Assembly: GCF_001623875.1 (NCBI RefSeq)
Contig: NZ_LWAE01000010.1
Span: 101,149-165,148, forward strand
Direction of reading: 5' to 3'
From: Clostridium magnum DSM 2767
GTDB taxonomy: Bacteria > Bacillota > Clostridia > Clostridiales > Clostridiaceae
DNA: 64,000 nucleotides
In this document: piece by piece, positions 57,824 through 64,000 of the stretch
Numbering within the stretch: the stretch's first letter is position 1
How the letters are laid out: each line of letters starts with the position of its first letter
Translations under genes and position numbers: made by a program
Notes under the pieces: generated by a model
The model's input: only the letters and a program-made list of their open reading frames with translations
What the model was told of the DNA's origin: nothing
Database searches by the model: none

Positions 57824-58672
57824 TTATTTTATTAATTCTTCTTTCAAGTTTTGATAGCCTACTCTATCAATCATATCAGCAAATCTTTCACCAGTAGTTC
57901 CATTTTCAGCATAGTAATCTAATACCTTTTTCATAACTCCATCTAATTCCTTTACTGAAAAAATGCTATTAACCTTATCTCCTACTCTATGTTTTCTACC
58001 AAACTTTCCTCCTAAAAATATTGCAACACCTTCTTTATCAGTTGTCATGGCATTGAATTTACAAGCACCGATACATTTTCCGCATGCTACACACTTTTCA
58101 GAATCACGGCTTACCTTTTTGTCCACTTTCTCAATAGCGCCTACTTTACATACCGATACACACAGTCCGCATCCTGTACAATTATCTTCTTCTAATTTTG
58201 GTACTTTTTGACCCATAAAGCCAAGGTCATTTAAAGATGCCTTTGCACAATTATTAGGACATCCAACTATTCCTATTTTAAACTTAGCTGGCAATTTATA
58301 TCCAAAATACTTGTCATGTAATTTACTGCATATACCCTGAGTATCTACTAAACCATGAGTACAGACTGTTCCCTTACAGGCTACAAGAGGTCTTATCTTT
58401 TTTCCAGTTCCTCCTGCTAAAAGACCAAATTCAGCTAGGTCTTTCTTTACATTCTCAATATCCTTTTCTTTTATCCATGGTATCTCAATTCCTAAACGAG
58501 TTGTAAATCCTATATATCCTCTTCCGTATTTATTTGCAAGCTGAAGTACCTTTTCCATTTTATCAGATTCCATATTTCCAGACTTTGCTATTATTCTCAA
58601 TGAAAAATAATTAGTATCTCTTTGATTAATAAATCCTTGAAGTTTTAATTCTGCTAATTCTTCTTTATTCAT
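57824..58672 (-). CDS. Siroheme-type sulfite/nitrite reductase-like ferredoxin
   Basis: A 282-residue protein in the small sulfite reductase class (AsrC-like): an N-terminal ferredoxin-like half-domain, then Cys99, Cys104, Cys138 and Cys142 in positions of the siroheme-4Fe4S ligands, then two inserted 4Fe-4S motifs (Cys165/168/171/175 and Cys194/197/200/204). The first pair is C-x4-C rather than the usual C-x5-C. It may reduce sulfite or nitrite, or use a different cofactor. An adjacent LysR gene of the CysL type supports a sulfur role. No AsrA/AsrB partners are nearby. Confidence 0.82.
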   Translation of the reverse strand: MNKEELAELKLQGFINQRDTNYFSLRIIAKSGNMESDKMEKVLQLANKYGRGYIGFTTRLGIEIPWIKEKDIENVKKDLAEFGLLAGGTGKKIRPLVACKGTVCTHGLVDTQGICSKLHDKYFGYKLPAKFKIGIVGCPNNCAKASLNDLGFMGQKVPKLEEDNCTGCGLCVSVCKVGAIEKVDKKVSRDSEKCVACGKCIGACKFNAMTTDKEGVAIFLGGKFGRKHRVGDKVNSIFSVKELDGVMKKVLDYYAENGTTGERFADMIDRVGYQNLKEELIK

Positions 58673-58800
58673 GTTTTTGTTCCCCCATTTTATTTTGATA
58701 ATATATAAACTATTTATTCTTGTTACCTAATAATTATAACAAATACCATAAAAAAACATAAATCATAAAAACTTATATATGTATAAAATAATCTTATGTA

Positions 58801-59706
58801 CTAGAGAGTTTTTTTGATATACTTACTGCAGAAACTTATAAAATCATTAATAAATTTCTCCTCTGATTCGCCTAAATAGATAAAATTAAATTCTCTAAGT
58901 ATATTTATATCTCGTATAGGAACTATTTTTATTACTCCAAGCCTCGATTCTCTTTTTATCGCTTCCCTTGAAATAATGGTATAACCTAAGTTTGATTCAA
59001 CTAGTGACTTTATAGCACTTATATCCCCTATTTCCATGTAGACTTTCATGCTTTCTAAATCATATCCTAATTCAATAAGCTTATTTTCAAATATTTTTCT
59101 TGTCCCAGATCCTTTTTCTCTTAATATTAATCTTCCACTTATAACTTCTTCTATCTCAACACTTTGTCTTTCACAAAATTCATGTTTTGCAGATACTGCT
59201 AAAACAAGTTCGTCATCTTTAAACTTTTTATAATTAAACTTATTCTTATTAAACGGTCCCTCTACCAATGCAAAATGAATATATCTATTTAAAAGTTTAT
59301 TTATAATTTCCTCTGTATTATTTACTTGAAGAAGTATATCCGTATTTTTATATACCTCTTTATATTCACCTAAAATGTATGGCAGCACATATCCTCCAAT
59401 AGTCATTGTAGCCCCTACATTATAGACTTTTTTATTTTCAGAACTATTTCTAACATCTGTTTCTAAACTTCTATATAATACATCTAATTCTTTTGCATAT
59501 TTAAATAGGACTTCCCCTGCTTCTGTTAAATCTATAGTTCTTCCTTGCTTTTTTATTAAATCTGTACCGTAATATTCTTCTAAAAACTTAATATGTTGAG
59601 ATACTGCTGGTTGTGTTAAATTCAGTATGTCACCAGCTTTAGTAAAGTTTTTTATTTCAGCCACAATCAGAAATGTAGTCAATCTTATATCCATCATTCT
59701 AATCAC
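58801..59706 (-). CDS. LysR-family regulator, CysL-like
   Basis: A regulator of about 300 residues with the N-terminal HTH (IRLTTFLIVAEIKNFTKAGDILNLTQPAVSQHIKFLEE) and substrate-binding domain. The ATG for MDIRLTTF is the more typical LysR start than the ATG 12 bp earlier. It lies upstream of the sulfite reductase-like gene in the same direction, 128 bp apart, and probably controls it. Confidence 0.9.
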   Translation of the reverse strand: MIRMMDIRLTTFLIVAEIKNFTKAGDILNLTQPAVSQHIKFLEEYYGTDLIKKQGRTIDLTEAGEVLFKYAKELDVLYRSLETDVRNSSENKKVYNVGATMTIGGYVLPYILGEYKEVYKNTDILLQVNNTEEIINKLLNRYIHFALVEGPFNKNKFNYKKFKDDELVLAVSAKHEFCERQSVEIEEVISGRLILREKGSGTRKIFENKLIELGYDLESMKVYMEIGDISAIKSLVESNLGYTIISREAIKRESRLGVIKIVPIRDINILREFNFIYLGESEEKFINDFISFCSKYIKKTL

Positions 59707-59946
59707 CTATTCATATAGATTTCTTTGCTAATATTACCATAATTAATAAAGTAATAGCAATTATAAATATAATTGTAAGTTGTATTACTAATCAAATTTA
59801 GCAATATAACTAAACAAACTCTTAGCTGTATTTTATCAAATTTTATTTCATTATGTAGAAAAACTATTAAATAAATAAACAAAATATGATAAAATCTAAT
59901 TAAAGATACATTTTTACAAAAATCTGTAATAAGGATGAGAGATATT

Positions 59947-60624
59947 ATGAGTTTCTTTGATAATATCCTATGGAATAAAATTTTCAAAAAAGATTCTCTA
60001 GTTGATTCCTCTTCTTCTTATACTAAAGAGGAATCACAAACAAAGAAATTTATTATAGGAAAAGATGAAACACTTTATAATGGAGTTGCATTTTTTCACG
60101 AACTTATAAAGGATAATTTAGACAATCTAGTTATAGTTTGTATTGGTACAGATAAATGGATATTTGATAGTTTAGCACCTTTTGTTGGAAGTATTTTAGA
60201 ATCTAGAGGATTTGATTTTCCTATCTATGGAACAATAGAAAGCCCTATTCATGCTATTAATTTAGAAGATTCCTTAACTAAAATTAAAAATAATCATCCT
60301 GATGGTTTTTTTATAGCCATTGATGCCTGTTATGGTCATGAAGAATCTCAATTTGAAATTCACTTAAGAGACTATCCTGTCCATCCTGGTGCTGGAACAA
60401 ATAAACACCTACCGGATGTAGGAAACGTATCCATAGTAGGAATTATAGCTGTTAGTGATGATGATATTAAGTTACATGAAATCCGACTACGAGATGTAAT
60501 ATGTGTGGCTAATAAAATAGTAGATATTCTAATGAACTCAGTTGAAAGTTATAAATCTATTTATCTTCATAAAGATGACATGTTGAGCTTTATGAATCAT
60601 AGCGATAGAGATTGTTTAAAATAG
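59947..60624 (+). CDS. yyaC: YyaC-family sporulation protein (DUF1256)
   Basis: YyaC is a spore-associated protein with a fold like the germination protease and is found only in spore formers. The product shows VIVCIGTDKWIFDSLAPFVG, GTIESPIHAINL, FFIAIDACYG and HPGAGTNKHLPDVGNVSIVG, all typical. Length about 225. I prefer the ATG at 59947 (MSFFDNIL), because AAGG directly touches the upstream ATG at 59935. It proves that the organism belongs to a sporulating lineage. Confidence 0.92.
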   Translation: MSFFDNILWNKIFKKDSLVDSSSSYTKEESQTKKFIIGKDETLYNGVAFFHELIKDNLDNLVIVCIGTDKWIFDSLAPFVGSILESRGFDFPIYGTIESPIHAINLEDSLTKIKNNHPDGFFIAIDACYGHEESQFEIHLRDYPVHPGAGTNKHLPDVGNVSIVGIIAVSDDDIKLHEIRLRDVICVANKIVDILMNSVESYKSIYLHKDDMLSFMNHSDRDCLK

Positions 60625-60681
60625 ATATGCAGATACGAAATATTTTTCTATATAATATGTATTTACCAAAAAATAAAAAAA

Positions 60682-60756
60682 TGGCTCCGTGGAGAGGATT
60701 CGAACCTCCAACCCTTCGGTTAACAGCCGAATGCTCCACCATTGAGCTACCACGGA
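60682..60756 (-). tRNA. tRNA-Asn (GTT)
   Basis: Acceptor TCCGTGG/CCACGGA, anticodon loop CTGTTAA, encoded CCA. Last gene of the second rrn operon. Confidence 0.95.
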
Positions 60757-60763
60757 ACATTTA

Positions 60764-60879
60764 CCTGGCGACGACTTACTTTTCCACACAGTCTCCCGTG
60801 CAGTACCATCAGCACTGTAAAGCTTAACCTTCGTGTTCGGAATGGGAACGGGTGTTACCTTTACGTCATAATCACCAGA
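60764..60879 (-). rRNA. rrf: 5S ribosomal RNA (second rrn operon)
   Basis: Same sequence as the 5S at 49906-50021 except for one or two bases near its 3' end (CTTTT versus CTCTT region). Confidence 0.95.
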
Positions 60880-60920
60880 TTGAAAGAATTTTGTTCTTTC
60901 AAAATTGCACAGTGAAAATT

Positions 60921-63823
<2,903 letters not shown>

Positions 63824-63829
63824 TATACC

Positions 63830-63947
63830 GAAAATTGCTATTAAACTTCGCACTTCTTCGTCAATTCCTCGCTGCGGTGCTCATTTACCATAAGTAAACT
63901 CCGCTCCTCGCTCAAGCTTTCCTTGACTGCTGCTTCTATCAATTTTC
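63830..63947 (-). repeat. rrn-spacer hairpin repeat, copy 3 (upstream of second 23S)
   Basis: Bounded by GAAAATTG and CAATTTTC as in copy 2, but with a different centre (TTTACCATAAGTAAA hairpin) and several internal deletions. The remaining 63948-64000 is the rest of the 16S-23S spacer. Confidence 0.7.
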
Positions 63948-64000
63948 TGGTTTTAGTTCATAAAATCTACAAAGGTGTTAAATATACTTTCGTATAAGTA

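Overview
The window is low-GC chromosomal DNA from an anaerobic, spore-forming Firmicute, most likely Clostridium sensu stricto. Evidence: AT-rich intergenic regions, strong AGGAGG ribosome binding sites, a reverse-type rubrerythrin, a YyaC sporulation protein, a corrinoid methyltransferase module, clostridial-type rrn operons and many minus-strand operons. No species can be named from the sequence alone.

Layout. 1-454: 3' end of a sensor histidine kinase. 572-13374: an ancient segmental duplication. The first unit keeps a complete molybdenum hydroxylase operon (PLP enzyme, Mo subunit, FAD subunit, 2Fe-2S subunit) and its AraC regulator, but its DUF1097 membrane gene is broken by a nonsense codon and an IS1182-type insertion. 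The second unit keeps an intact DUF1097 gene and a 37-bp scrap of the 2Fe-2S gene, then an IS4/IS701-like element, lipB, a degenerate second AraC gene and a frameshifted GntR gene. 14056-14522: five tRNAs (Gln, Ser, Ala, Tyr, Val). 15413-22457: reverse rubrerythrin, then a Fur-box-controlled ferric-siderophore ABC operon with an MFS exporter and a divergent AraC regulator.

22513-29660: MacAB-type efflux operon (permease frameshifted), a two-component system, and a membrane ferredoxin with an FMN-binding domain. The three promoters share direct-repeat operators, suggesting one regulon. 30028-35598: TetR and a metal P-type ATPase, an unknown protein, a membrane protein, a phosphodiester glycosidase-type protein and DedA. 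36252-42506: MocR regulator behind three identical palindromes, a phosphoribosyltransferase, YueI, a GarD/UxaA-type dehydratase and a divergent LysR regulator. 43255-47292: three-component corrinoid methyltransferase module with a 33-residue companion ORF and a TetR regulator. 47430-49551: LmrB-like exporter and LmrA-like repressor with matching operators.

49823-64000: one full rrn operon (16S, tRNA-Ala, 23S, 5S, tRNA-Lys) and most of a second (23S, 5S, tRNA-Asn), both on the minus strand. Between them lie an EFR1-type flavodoxin/ferredoxin, Hsp20, a siroheme-reductase-like ferredoxin with a LysR regulator, and YyaC.

The most unusual material is non-coding: (i) a dispersed repeat that ends three minus-strand genes with the same terminator hairpin; (ii) a structured repeat in three places that resembles the 3' end of a mobile element or guide-type RNA; (iii) a hairpin-rich repeat confined to rrn spacers; (iv) several operator families shared between neighbouring genes.
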